Of a stretch of 64,000 bases of DNA, positions 52,737-61,635 are shown piece by piece; the stretch's first letter is position 1, and every line of letters begins with the position of its first letter. Source of the stretch: Ketobacter sp963922875 (GTDB taxonomy: Bacteria > Pseudomonadota > Gammaproteobacteria > Pseudomonadales > Ketobacteraceae); contig CAWUJH010000006.1 of assembly GCA_963922875.1 (NCBI GenBank), positions 186,001 through 250,000 of the forward strand, written 5' to 3'. A program made the position numbers and the translations under genes. The notes below the pieces were generated by a model. The model did no database searches. It was not told where the DNA came from and saw only the letters and a list, made by a program, of their open reading frames with translations.

Positions 52737-53549
52737 TTATCGGGGCGCAACGAAATAGTGGTTTTCTATGAGATCAGTCACCAACGTTGATTGGGTAAAA
52801 TCAACAAACTGTCGTGCCAGTTTAGAAGATTGACTGCTGGTCAGTAGATTGAGGGGGCGAGCAAGGGGATAGCTGTTGGCGCGAACTTCGGCAACGGATG
52901 CTGTAATACCCTCCATGGGCAGCCGCTTAATCGGCACGCCGCGTTGCTCATTGAATTCCGCTGCGCCAATAGACACATACCCGATGGCGCCTGGGTTGCC
53001 TGCTACCGTTTTAATTCCCTGTTCGTTATCGCCAATGATAACACTCGGCTTCACTTGGCTATTTTTAAGGGCAAAGAAATTCAGGAATAGCTCCAGGGTA
53101 GAATGGCCCTCGGCTTTATTAACTACAGTAATTGCGAGATCATCACCACCAAGCGCTTTCCAATTGCGAATTTTTCCTGTGTAAATATCAATGATTTCGG
53201 CATCACTTAGGGACTTAATTGGGTTCGATTGGTTCACAATAATACACACACCGTCAAGCGCGATGGTGTGGACAATTAAGCCGGTTTCCGTGGCTTTTAG
53301 ATTTCGCGAAGCCATGCCGATATCCGCTAATCCAATTACCGTATCGTTCACACCGCGAGTAGAGCCTCCTGTTTGCACATCAATCCGCACCTCGGGATGC
53401 GCTTTCTCGAAGCGCTTGGCCATGTCAAGCGCTAAGGGTGCAACTGTACTTGAGCCCGTAAGAGTGAGGCGGTTTTCTGCGGCCAACCCGCTCTGCATAC
53501 TGAAAAGAACGAGGATTGGCAATAGCAACTGAACTAATCGCTTGAGCAT
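52737..53549 (-). CDS. pstS: Phosphate-type periplasmic binding protein PstS, 270 aa
   Basis: Signal peptide (GLA/AE) followed by LTGSSTVAPLA, the oxyanion-binding loop of the PstS family, and GGSTRGVND and EGHSTLELF motifs that also contact phosphate. Start supported by AGGAAATTGTC. It overlaps arsC by 16 bases, which ties arsenate reduction to this transporter. Whether it prefers phosphate or arsenate needs experiment. Confidence 0.92.
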   Translation of the reverse strand: MLKRLVQLLLPILVLFSMQSGLAAENRLTLTGSSTVAPLALDMAKRFEKAHPEVRIDVQTGGSTRGVNDTVIGLADIGMASRNLKATETGLIVHTIALDGVCIIVNQSNPIKSLSDAEIIDIYTGKIRNWKALGGDDLAITVVNKAEGHSTLELFLNFFALKNSQVKPSVIIGDNEQGIKTVAGNPGAIGYVSIGAAEFNEQRGVPIKRLPMEGITASVAEVRANSYPLARPLNLLTSSQSSKLARQFVDFTQSTLVTDLIENHYFVAPR

Positions 53550-54073
53550 GACAATTTCCTCATTGCGTTAAAGATGGTCTCTCGCGAATTGGCTTGTGAG
53601 TATGTTGTCACCAAAGATTCCACCCGCTTATGAAGGATATCGAAGCAACGGGAAAACGCATCGCGCTTACTATCTTCATCAAGTGCGTTATCGGCAGGGT
53701 CGGGCAGTCCCCAGTGTACTATTTCATAATTACCAATAAAGGTGGGACACATCTCGGCGGCGTTATCACATACCGTTAAGACTAAATCCAACTTGGGTGC
53801 ATCGGTTTGGATAAACTCATCCCAGCTTTTACTGTGCATACTATTGATATTCTGCGGCGTTAGTCGATTAATTTGTTCCAGAGCCAACGGATTCACCTTG
53901 CCGGTGGGATGACTGCCAGCACTAAATGCCCGGAACAAAGCATTTCCTGTTGTGTTAAGAATGGCTTCAGCCATAATCGAACGAGCGGAATTACCAGTGC
54001 ACAATACCAGCACATTGAACCGCTGATCTTGCGCGGGCAGTGTTTCGTAGGAATCAGGTGAGGTTAGCAACAT
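53534..54073 (-). CDS. arsC: Arsenate reductase ArsC, low-molecular-weight phosphatase type, 179 aa
   Basis: The P-loop CTGNSARS (C-x5-R) with the nucleophile Cys near residue 26, and the DLVLTVCDNAAEMCP segment with two further cysteines, match thioredoxin-linked ArsC. It reduces arsenate to arsenite in the cytoplasm. Overlaps arsM by 10 bases upstream and pstS by 16 downstream, so it is firmly inside the operon. Confidence 0.92.
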   Translation of the reverse strand: MLLTSPDSYETLPAQDQRFNVLVLCTGNSARSIMAEAILNTTGNALFRAFSAGSHPTGKVNPLALEQINRLTPQNINSMHSKSWDEFIQTDAPKLDLVLTVCDNAAEMCPTFIGNYEIVHWGLPDPADNALDEDSKRDAFSRCFDILHKRVESLVTTYSQANSRETIFNAMRKLSCSSD

Positions 54074-55101
54074 GAGCTGGCTCCTCCGGGCGTAATCTCG
54101 GCCTCAGTGACGGTCGCGTTACAACCATCAAACAATCCATAATGTGTCTCGAAATCACCAAAGAAATCAAAATGGTCACGAAAACGGGTTGCCCGCAACA
54201 TGTGCCACGTGTTACCGCAAACTGGGAATATTTTTCCCGTAGGCATCTGGTGATGGTCATCCAGAGTGAAGTAGTGTGGTTGGTTTTTGATTGTGCCCAA
54301 ATAGCGCACCGCTTGACCGTAATCTTCACAGGCGGTTTCCAACATATTTAACTTAAATAACCGATAAGTCGTGGATTCAAAGCGCACATGGCCAATCTTT
54401 TCCACCAGTTTGGCATCGTCAATGGTAAGGGGGCGGGTTTCAACGCAGCGTGGATCGACAAATTCTGTTGTGGCGGCGAGCCGGAGGAAATCTTGGCGAT
54501 AAAGCGCTCCTCCCAAACATTCGCCATATAGCACGGGATCGTTTTTTAAAACCGCCGGAATTCGCCGATCCGCGTAAACGTCAGAAAAATAAAACTCGCC
54601 TCCGGGTTTTAATAAGCGTGCGATACCGCGTAGCACCGATTCTTTGTCGGTGGATAAATTCACTACACAATTGGATACAATGACATCGAAGCTCTCGGGC
54701 TCTAAGTCAAGTTCATCCAGTTGTTCGATGTAACCCAACAAAAACTGACAATTATCAAACCCGAAGGCCTTGGCGTGGTAGGCCTGGTGATCCTGCGCCA
54801 CCGCCAGCTGCTCTGCGGTCATATCCACACCCACCACCGAGCCATTGGCCCCCACGAGCTGCGATAATAGATACACGTCGCGACCGCTACCACAACCCAG
54901 ATCCAAAACGCGGCATCCTTCCAATGCCGGGGGGCAGACTAATCCGCATCCGTAATAGCGACTAAGCACTTCCGGGTGCACATTCGCCAGTAATGATTTT
55001 AACCAAGCGGGCGTCTTACTGATATCGCAACAGGCGTTGGTTTTCAAATCATCGCTGGATTGCAATTGGCGTCCGTAATAATCTTGAACTAATTCTCGCA
55101 T
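54064..55101 (-). CDS. arsM: Arsenite S-adenosylmethionine methyltransferase ArsM, 345 aa
   Basis: SAM motifs VLDLGCGSGRDVY, VGVDMTAEQ and LLKPGGEFYFSDV. The cysteines thought to bind arsenite are present (ACCDIS near residue 24, SNCVVN, GECLGGALY). The C-terminus ends in SSCC, another possible thiol pair. It methylates arsenite, the first step to methylarsenicals and arsenosugars. Bases 54254-54336 inside it recur at 50107. Confidence 0.92.
   Translation of the reverse strand: MRELVQDYYGRQLQSSDDLKTNACCDISKTPAWLKSLLANVHPEVLSRYYGCGLVCPPALEGCRVLDLGCGSGRDVYLLSQLVGANGSVVGVDMTAEQLAVAQDHQAYHAKAFGFDNCQFLLGYIEQLDELDLEPESFDVIVSNCVVNLSTDKESVLRGIARLLKPGGEFYFSDVYADRRIPAVLKNDPVLYGECLGGALYRQDFLRLAATTEFVDPRCVETRPLTIDDAKLVEKIGHVRFESTTYRLFKLNMLETACEDYGQAVRYLGTIKNQPHYFTLDDHHQMPTGKIFPVCGNTWHMLRATRFRDHFDFFGDFETHYGLFDGCNATVTEAEITPGGASSCC
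54254..54336 (-). repeat. Parent copy of the 83-bp segment duplicated at 50107
   Basis: The segment is part of the intact arsM reading frame and matches 50107-50189 in 77 of 83 positions in the same orientation, 4.1 kb away. This shows a duplication or a collapse of a former second arsM. Confidence 0.85.
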
Positions 55102-55128
55102 GAGGCTTCTCCTTGATCTTTGCTTGAC

Positions 55129-55926
55129 TTAATGGGTGTCGTTTAAGCGCCAGTCATAATCCAAAAATGTAATTTCTAATGCCCCGGACTTCAGTTTTTT
55201 CATAGCAGTTTCAGGTAACTTCATAGCGCCGCCATAGAGTGCTAAGAACTCATGTAAGCTGTTTGAATCACGCCAGCCTGCGCCGAAATCGCCACGATAC
55301 CACTTAAATATGGACGACACTTGCAGCTTGTTGTTTTGCCAGCGGTTGCGTGACGAATCGGCGAAGAAACGCTGTGCTTGAGCTTCGAGCTGTACATCCA
55401 ATTGGTCGCCTGTGTAAGCTTCTTCGCGTAACGCTGGACAGCCTATACTGGCGCAATTAACCGCAAAGTGGATGCGTGGATCATTGTAGCGCTCAGACCC
55501 ACGAATAAATTCATGTTCAATTTTATCTAGGGACACTGTGTCGTTGAACAATGGAATGAATTCTTTTTTCCAGGGTGACGAAATTACGTTACCCAGATCT
55601 TTGATGGATTCAAGCTTAGGGTACTTGGTCAATATCAATTCTACTGTCCAAGCGTTATAAGCATTAATTAAAAAAGCCAATTGTTCTGAGGTCGAAAGCG
55701 CATCGAAACGGTTGCGGGGTAGGGTAGAAAGTGATTTCAAATACTCTGCCAATTTAGCTCTTTGTTGCAGTAAAGCACCATAGTCAACTTGGGTAGCCAA
55801 GCCGTTGTTAATAGAAACCACATGCGCTTTGACTAGCGTATCCCAAGCGGAATGGTCGAAAGTTTCTGCATGTAACCATGATGAAAACGTAATAAAAATA
55901 AGGCTTATAAATAAATTTCTTAACAT
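55129..55926 (-). CDS. DUF547-family exported protein, 265 aa
   Basis: Signal peptide (LHA/ET), then the DUF547 features LAFLINAYNAWTVELIL, DPRIHFAVNCASIGCPAL and ALRLNDTH-like end (YDWRLN). The conserved Cys-x-Ser pattern suggests a papain-like fold, but enzymatic activity is unproven. DUF547 genes often sit beside ArsS-type radical SAM genes. It is three bases from the next gene in the operon. Confidence 0.88.
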   Translation of the reverse strand: MLRNLFISLIFITFSSWLHAETFDHSAWDTLVKAHVVSINNGLATQVDYGALLQQRAKLAEYLKSLSTLPRNRFDALSTSEQLAFLINAYNAWTVELILTKYPKLESIKDLGNVISSPWKKEFIPLFNDTVSLDKIEHEFIRGSERYNDPRIHFAVNCASIGCPALREEAYTGDQLDVQLEAQAQRFFADSSRNRWQNNKLQVSSIFKWYRGDFGAGWRDSNSLHEFLALYGGAMKLPETAMKKLKSGALEITFLDYDWRLNDTH

Positions 55927-55929
55927 GAG

Positions 55930-58080
55930 CTACGATCTCCTCCAAGCGTGATAGCGTTGTAGCCAATCCAGTAAACGTTGCGGTGAGTGGGCTTTCTTCC
56001 ATACGCCGGCAGCGTATTTATTTGATTCGGCCCACGTGGGGTAAGCGTGGATGGTGCCTAATATTTTGTTCAATCCTAAGCCGTGCTTCATGGCAAGTAC
56101 AAACTCTGCCAACAATTCACCCGCGTTGGTTCCTACGATGGTGACTCCCAAGATGCGATCTTTACCAGGTTCTGTAAGAACTTTAACGAAACCTCGGGTT
56201 TCACCTTCCACAATGGCTCGATCCAAATCATCCAAATCATAACGAGTCACTTCATATTCGATGTTTTGATCGCTAGCTTCACGCTCATTGAGACCAACCC
56301 TTGCAACTTCTGGATCGATAAATGTAGTGGCTGGAATTACCCGATAATCCACTTTAAATTTCTTCACCTGGCCAAATAGCCCGTTTACCGCTGCATACCA
56401 GGCTTGATGCGCCGCGACATGGGTAAATTGGTAGGGGCCAACCACATCGCCTACGGCCAGTATATTGGGGTACAACGTTTCTAAATACTCGTTGGTGATG
56501 ACCGTGCGATCCGTTTTGATACCCAAGGTTTCCAAGCCATAGCCTTTTATTCTTGGCACACGGCCCACGGCACACAACAGTTGATCGAACTCAATTTCCT
56601 GTTGCGTTCCTTGGTGTTCAACCACCAAATACTTATGTGAGTCTTGCTGATAACAACGCACGGCTTTGTGGTTGATTAACACGTCAACCCCTTCTTGCTC
56701 TAGGGTCTGCTTAACAAAGGCGGATACTTCGTCATCTTCACGCGGTAATAAGCGTGGTGCCATTTCCACCTGGGTAACCCGAACACCAAGGCGCGCGAAG
56801 CTTTGAGACAGCTCACATCCGATTGGTCCACCGCCTAAAACCACCAGTCGTTTCGGAGATTCCGTCAGTTGAGAAAATCTATCCCAGAGGGTGTCACTGG
56901 TTAGGTAATCAATCTCTTCTAAACCAGGTAGTGAAGGAACAAATGGGCTAGCGCCAGCGGCAATAATAATGGCTCGGCTGGTCAATCGTTTTACTGCGCC
57001 ATTATTTTCTTGAATCTCTACGGTCCAGGGATCTATTAGTCGGCCGTAGCCTTGAATTACCTCAACCCCCAATTGGGTATAGCGTTCAACGCTATCGTGA
57101 GGCTCAATAGCTTTTATCTTATCCTGAACTCCTTGCATCACTTTGGCGAATGAGATGGTGGCGGTTCCACTGTTAATTCCGTACTCAGGGGCCTTGGTTA
57201 TCTGGTGTGCCATTTTTGCGCTTTTAATTAACGCTTTGCTGGGCACACATCCATAGTTCAAACAATCCCCCCCCATTTTATTGGCTTCAACTAAGGTGAC
57301 TTTAGCTTTGACGGCGGCCGCGATGTAGGCTGATACAAGGCCGCCAGCACCGGCTCCTATAACAATCAAATTGCGATCGAATGATACGGGTTTACGCCAA
57401 CCTTTATAGGCCCGCCGAGCCTGCAGGCTATTCACAACTTTCTTTGCCAACAACGGGAACAGGCCGAGCAGCGCAAATGACAGTAATAACGGTGGCGATA
57501 TAATGCCGCCTAAGCTGTTGATCTGCGCCAGTTGGGTTCCCGCATTGACGTAAACCAACGTTCCAGCCAACATACCGACTTGACTTATCCAGTAAAACGT
57601 AACAGCCCTGATGTTAGTGAGTCCCATCACCAGATTTATCAAAAAGAAAGGAAAAATTGGAACCAGTCGTAAGGTAAATAAATAAAAACCACCTTCTTTT
57701 TCTACCCCGGCATTGATTTGTTGCATCCGTTGTCGAAAACGCTTTTCAACGGAGTCTCGTAGTAAATAACGAGAAGCCAGAAAGGCCAGTGTTGCACCAA
57801 TACTGCTGGCAAAAGACACCAGTATGGTGCCATGGGCCAAACCAAACAGGGCCCCGGCTGCCAGTGTCATCACAGCGGCACCGGGTAAGGATAGTGCGGT
57901 CACTACCACGTACAGCACGAAGAATACCGCCGTCACCTGCCAAAGCGCCTCCGCTTTCCATTGCTCAAACTGTGAGAGGCTCGATTTTAATCCATCCAGC
58001 GTCAAATACTGATTCAAACCCAAAGCGAAGAAACTTAAGATTAAAAGGGCGATAATGCTAACGATAAGTAACTTTTTCAT
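55930..58080 (-). CDS. TVP38/TMEM64 (SNARE-associated) membrane domain fused to FAD-dependent disulfide oxidoreductase, 716 aa
   Basis: Residues 1-230 are a TVP38/DedA-like membrane domain (for example LPGAAVMTLAAGALFG and LRLVPIFPFFLINLVMG). Residues 235-700 are a class I flavoprotein disulfide reductase: FAD motif GAGAGGLVSAYIAA, redox pair GGDCLNYGCVPSKAL, NAD motif VVLGGGPIGCELS, the GDV motif and a dimer domain. The MerA-type C-terminal cysteine pair is absent, so it is not a standard mercuric reductase. It is probably a membrane-tethered reductase of the arsenic pathway; the substrate is unknown. Confidence 0.9.
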   Translation of the reverse strand: MKKLLIVSIIALLILSFFALGLNQYLTLDGLKSSLSQFEQWKAEALWQVTAVFFVLYVVVTALSLPGAAVMTLAAGALFGLAHGTILVSFASSIGATLAFLASRYLLRDSVEKRFRQRMQQINAGVEKEGGFYLFTLRLVPIFPFFLINLVMGLTNIRAVTFYWISQVGMLAGTLVYVNAGTQLAQINSLGGIISPPLLLSFALLGLFPLLAKKVVNSLQARRAYKGWRKPVSFDRNLIVIGAGAGGLVSAYIAAAVKAKVTLVEANKMGGDCLNYGCVPSKALIKSAKMAHQITKAPEYGINSGTATISFAKVMQGVQDKIKAIEPHDSVERYTQLGVEVIQGYGRLIDPWTVEIQENNGAVKRLTSRAIIIAAGASPFVPSLPGLEEIDYLTSDTLWDRFSQLTESPKRLVVLGGGPIGCELSQSFARLGVRVTQVEMAPRLLPREDDEVSAFVKQTLEQEGVDVLINHKAVRCYQQDSHKYLVVEHQGTQQEIEFDQLLCAVGRVPRIKGYGLETLGIKTDRTVITNEYLETLYPNILAVGDVVGPYQFTHVAAHQAWYAAVNGLFGQVKKFKVDYRVIPATTFIDPEVARVGLNEREASDQNIEYEVTRYDLDDLDRAIVEGETRGFVKVLTEPGKDRILGVTIVGTNAGELLAEFVLAMKHGLGLNKILGTIHAYPTWAESNKYAAGVWKKAHSPQRLLDWLQRYHAWRRS

Positions 58081-59045
58081 TAATTGTCTTCCGTTAATGC
58101 GCCGCCGCAGCTACTGCCTTGACCGGCTGTACAACCAAAACAATGATCAGCCACAGTAATTAGTTGATCGTGACCAACAGCACTTTTTAAATCGAGTAAA
58201 TGCAAGCGATGGTTGCCGCCTATCGGCATATTTAACTGTTGGTTAAAGTCACAGTCGTACAAATAACCCTCCCAATCCACACTAATCTGTGATCGACACA
58301 TTACGGTATCCAGGTGTTGCGGATGAAAATTATCTTTCAACAGTTGCATGTAGCTGTGAAATTGACCTTTGGAAATCAAGGTAGATCCGAATCTTTGGAT
58401 GGGCATGTTGGTAATCACGTACAGCCGATTAAATAAGATATTAAAATCTTCTTTTAGAATACGCTTGTAGTCGGCTTCCAAGGCATTTTGTTCTGGCGGC
58501 AGTGTCGGTCCTTGGGGGTTGTACACCAGGTTCAGTAATAGGCCACTATCGGCTTGACCATAACCCAATGAATTTAATTGTTGTAATGCAAGGATGCTCT
58601 TCGAAAATACACTCTTGCCTCGCTGTTGGTCGACATTTTCAGTGGAATAGCAGGGGAGTGATGCAATGACTTCCACTTGGTTTTTAGCGAGAAATTCCGC
58701 CAAACCCTCATATCCAGGCTCTAACAGAATCGTCAAATTACATCGATCTATGACGTTAATATTGGCCGCTCTGGCGAGTTGAACCAGCTCTTGAAATTGA
58801 GGGTGTAGCTCTGGTGCGCCACCGGTAAGATCAAGAGTGGTCATGCCCGTAGCCTGCATCGCTGGGACGATGAGTTCAATGGTGTCTGCCGACATCATTT
58901 CGGTACGATTGGGCCCAGCATTTACGTGACAGTGTATGCAGCTTTGATTGCATTTATAACCTAAGTTCACTTGCAAAGTAGTGGTTGTGCTTCTGCGCAA
59001 ACTTGGGAATTGTGTCGTTTTTAATAAGGGTAGTGTTTGATGCAT
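58080..59045 (-). CDS. arsS: Arsenosugar biosynthesis radical SAM enzyme ArsS, 321 aa
   Basis: Radical SAM motif CNQSCIHCH (C-x4-C-x2-C), G-G-A-P region LDLTGGAPELHP, and a Cys-rich C-terminal domain (MCRSQISVDWEGYLYDCDFNQ and CFGCTAGQGSSCGGAL). The last stretch is the selenodomain-type signature of the ArsS family. The enzyme is thought to transfer the adenosyl/ribosyl part of SAM to dimethylarsenite. Start supported by AGGA, and it overlaps the previous gene by 25 bases. Confidence 0.92.
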   Translation of the reverse strand: MHQTLPLLKTTQFPSLRRSTTTTLQVNLGYKCNQSCIHCHVNAGPNRTEMMSADTIELIVPAMQATGMTTLDLTGGAPELHPQFQELVQLARAANINVIDRCNLTILLEPGYEGLAEFLAKNQVEVIASLPCYSTENVDQQRGKSVFSKSILALQQLNSLGYGQADSGLLLNLVYNPQGPTLPPEQNALEADYKRILKEDFNILFNRLYVITNMPIQRFGSTLISKGQFHSYMQLLKDNFHPQHLDTVMCRSQISVDWEGYLYDCDFNQQLNMPIGGNHRLHLLDLKSAVGHDQLITVADHCFGCTAGQGSSCGGALTEDN

Positions 59046-60439
59046 CGACTTTTCCTACACTTGTGAGGTCTAAGAGTTGACTCAGGAGAATTGATTTTGT
59101 TACGCCCTAAACCCATAAAAAGACTTTTTTTTTGGTAATGACGCTGCAAGAAAAAACACAGCATCAAGACGCTAAGCTGAAAGGTTGTTATCCAAGGGGA
59201 AACATAAAACTGTTTTGGATCGCTAGTTGGGTAAAGGTTGCCATCATGATAGTAGCTTATTACGGTAAACGAGCAGAAAACGAACAGCCAGCCTCTACGT
59301 GAAAGTACGGATAGGGGTAACAACCATAACCAATACCAGTTATTGACCACGGGTGACAATAGCAGAAGTAACAACAATGCCAGGTCAACGGGTGGGGGAG
59401 TGCCGTTTGCTTGTCGGCGCCATCTCACCCATAAAGTCGTTAATCCTGCGATTAAAATTACGGCCGCCAAGGTTCTGGTGCTATTGGCGGGAGCCAGTGT
59501 TTCAAGCAAACGAAACACTAATGGGTTGAAGCGCCATTCGCGGGCAAAGGTTTGTAATGAATACCATTCACTTCCACTTATTTGGAGTAGGGGTAAGTAC
59601 AGAACAGCTAAGGTTATGCCACTGCTAGCAAGCATTTTAAACAGCCAACGACAATGCCCCTGATAATCCCTTAAGGTAAATGTTTGAAATAGAATAAATG
59701 GTAGTGCCACCAGTGCTGCCACTTTGGCACCTAAGGCAACACCGAAAGCGATGCCAGTAAGAACAGGACGCTGATGTTGCCAGCCGTAAACAGCCCAAAT
59801 TAGACCTAATGCGACAATAAGGTCAGGGTGAGCGCTGGCTATAGCCTCTTTTAATATCAATGGATGGATTGCATACGCAGTGAGCCAACGACTGGAAGCA
59901 CCCATAATATAGAGACTAAAGAGAATGCCCAAATCAACCGCCACCAATAAGCATTGTAAAGCGGTAAGATTTCCGGGTGCTATGTAGTAAGCCAGGGCAA
60001 ATAAATATTGCAATACCGGACCATAGATTGAGGGAAGCTCTGGATAGTTGATATTGTTTAGTATCCATTGCCAGTGCTGACTTAGTCCTGTTTCAGAAAA
60101 ATAGTGTTCCGGTGGATTTTGCCAGGGTGAAAAAAATAGCGCTGTTTGACGTCCATCCCATAAATAACGAAAGTAGTCGTCTTCTAACAGTGGCCAGGCT
60201 AAGGTTGCCAGCACACGAACAAGAACGGCTAACAGTAAAATTTGGGTTGTGCTTAACTGAATATCTTTGCGTACGGCTAGGATCACTAGCGCACTAACGC
60301 CCATTGCTGCAGACAAAAGAGTATATAGGAGTTCCTTTTGTGGCATGGCTCCCAGGGGGTTGTCTCCACCAATAGGAAGCATTATTGCTGCGGACAATGC
60401 AAGCAGCAATAATGCTTTGGTCGGCCAGTTCGATATCAT
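59021..60439 (-). CDS. Multispanning glycosyltransferase-like (GT-C) membrane protein, 472 aa
   Basis: About 11-12 hydrophobic helices with an early luminal-type acidic motif (LLEDDYFRYLWDGR) and HPLILKEAIASAHPDLIVAL, resembling GT-C mannosyl/glucosyl transferases that use polyprenol donors. It overlaps arsS, so it probably modifies the product of the pathway, for example by adding a sugar to an arsenolipid. The start at 60439 is chosen over an in-frame start inside the upstream gene. Specificity unknown. Confidence 0.8.
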   Translation of the reverse strand: MISNWPTKALLLLALSAAIMLPIGGDNPLGAMPQKELLYTLLSAAMGVSALVILAVRKDIQLSTTQILLLAVLVRVLATLAWPLLEDDYFRYLWDGRQTALFFSPWQNPPEHYFSETGLSQHWQWILNNINYPELPSIYGPVLQYLFALAYYIAPGNLTALQCLLVAVDLGILFSLYIMGASSRWLTAYAIHPLILKEAIASAHPDLIVALGLIWAVYGWQHQRPVLTGIAFGVALGAKVAALVALPFILFQTFTLRDYQGHCRWLFKMLASSGITLAVLYLPLLQISGSEWYSLQTFAREWRFNPLVFRLLETLAPANSTRTLAAVILIAGLTTLWVRWRRQANGTPPPVDLALLLLLLLSPVVNNWYWLWLLPLSVLSRRGWLFVFCSFTVISYYHDGNLYPTSDPKQFYVSPWITTFQLSVLMLCFFLQRHYQKKSLFMGLGRNKINSPESTLRPHKCRKSRCIKHYPY

Positions 60440-60440
60440 C

Positions 60441-61295
60441 TTAGAACGCAAGGGTGTAAGTAAGCCCAGCGATTTCATCATCCGCAACGGTGTTCCGCCC
60501 ATCGATCAGTGTGGCGAGCGTGAATGCGACACCTTGGTTGGGCGCAAGGCCATAACCCAACGAAAATTTCAACAGTTCCCGTTTTTCATTTACCTCTTGA
60601 AATCGATCTGGCGTAAATCCAGGACCGCCGATATCCAAGTCGCCGCCGTATTCTTTATTCGAATAGCCGAGGCTTAATCCAAGCGTGTTCGTTGGGTTGT
60701 AATAGGCGGTAAGATTAAAGAAGCTAGCTTCAGGTACATCACCGCTTCGATACTCGTATCCTAACTCTGTGCTGATGCCCCACTGATTAGCTAGTTGTTT
60801 TCCTAAAATAATCGATGTTTGGAAACCATTTTCAGCTTTGCCAAGGGCGGCCAGGCGGTCACCTTCGTAATTGCCTTTAATAATCGCGGCACCACGCAAG
60901 GTAATGGTGGGAATTTGGCTTGCCGAGGCGAACTCATCCAAAATGCGCCAGCTCAAACCAATGCTAGAATCGGTAAAGCCACTATCTTCGTCGGCACTGC
61001 CAGCTTCTACATTGCCGTAGCCGACCAAGGCGTCTATAGCTAGGCTCTCAGTAATACCGTAATTAATCAAAAACGCCGTATCATTACGGTCAAAACTACT
61101 GGCACCACCGCCAGTGATCGCACTAGCGGATAGTTCTTCATCACCAATATAAGCGTCATCGCCTTGCTGTTGTGTCACATTGATGGTCACCGAAGTTTCA
61201 CCTGGAATGGGTAGCCAAGGAGAAGAGCCTTCGGCGCTGGCAAGACTCGGTAGTGTTAATATTGTAGGCAGAAGCCATAAGGTTCTTTTCATCAT
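60441..61295 (-). CDS. Outer-membrane beta-barrel protein, 284 aa
   Basis: Signal peptide (ASA/EG) followed by repeated amphipathic strands (SIGLSWRIL, TLGLSLGYSNKEY, LKFSLGYGL) and a C-terminal aromatic residue (TYTLAF), as in outer-membrane porin-like proteins. It could be the exit or entry route for an arsenic or sugar compound. It nearly touches the preceding and next genes, so it is part of the long operon. Family not named. Confidence 0.8.
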   Translation of the reverse strand: MMKRTLWLLPTILTLPSLASAEGSSPWLPIPGETSVTINVTQQQGDDAYIGDEELSASAITGGGASSFDRNDTAFLINYGITESLAIDALVGYGNVEAGSADEDSGFTDSSIGLSWRILDEFASASQIPTITLRGAAIIKGNYEGDRLAALGKAENGFQTSIILGKQLANQWGISTELGYEYRSGDVPEASFFNLTAYYNPTNTLGLSLGYSNKEYGGDLDIGGPGFTPDRFQEVNEKRELLKFSLGYGLAPNQGVAFTLATLIDGRNTVADDEIAGLTYTLAF

Positions 61296-61329
61296 TAAGG
61301 TCCTTTCAATCTATGGTGTTAGGCTGGGT

Positions 61330-61635
61330 TTAGAGTTTGAAGCGGCGCTTTAAATAAACACTCAAAGCTTCTTGCTCTTGCTCTAATAGATTTGCCTCAG
61401 ACAACTTGTCTAACAGATCTTGAGCACTGCTTTTGTTCAAGTCGAACCCAGGCATTGAGCAACTGTCGCAAGCAATTTTCACGGCGAACACGCGCTTGCC
61501 TAGGTTATAATTCGCTTTATCTCCGGTTTGGGCGTGACCCACCGCATCAGAGCCGGATGCCAGTGCTAATGAAGAAGCCAAGCTTGTGATTAAAAATAAT
61601 GAAGTGCGAAAAAGTTTATTTGAACTTCGCATCAT
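61330..61635 (-). CDS. Small exported cysteine-containing protein, 101 aa
   Basis: The ATG at 61635 has AAGGAGATTC just upstream. A signal peptide (ALA/SG) precedes a short domain with CDSC near the middle (KIACDSCSMPG), spaced like a redox or metal site but lacking the final His of a heme motif. A helix with SAQDLLDKLSEANLL follows. It overlaps the GT2 stop by 20 bases and is co-translated. Possibly a periplasmic thiol or arsenic-binding partner; unproven. Confidence 0.78.
   Translation of the reverse strand: MMRSSNKLFRTSLFLITSLASSLALASGSDAVGHAQTGDKANYNLGKRVFAVKIACDSCSMPGFDLNKSSAQDLLDKLSEANLLEQEQEALSVYLKRRFKL

Noticed and set aside
55930..58080. Mercuric reductase MerA
   Set aside because: The N-terminal heavy-metal domain and the C-terminal cysteine pair are absent, and the protein carries a TVP38 membrane domain.
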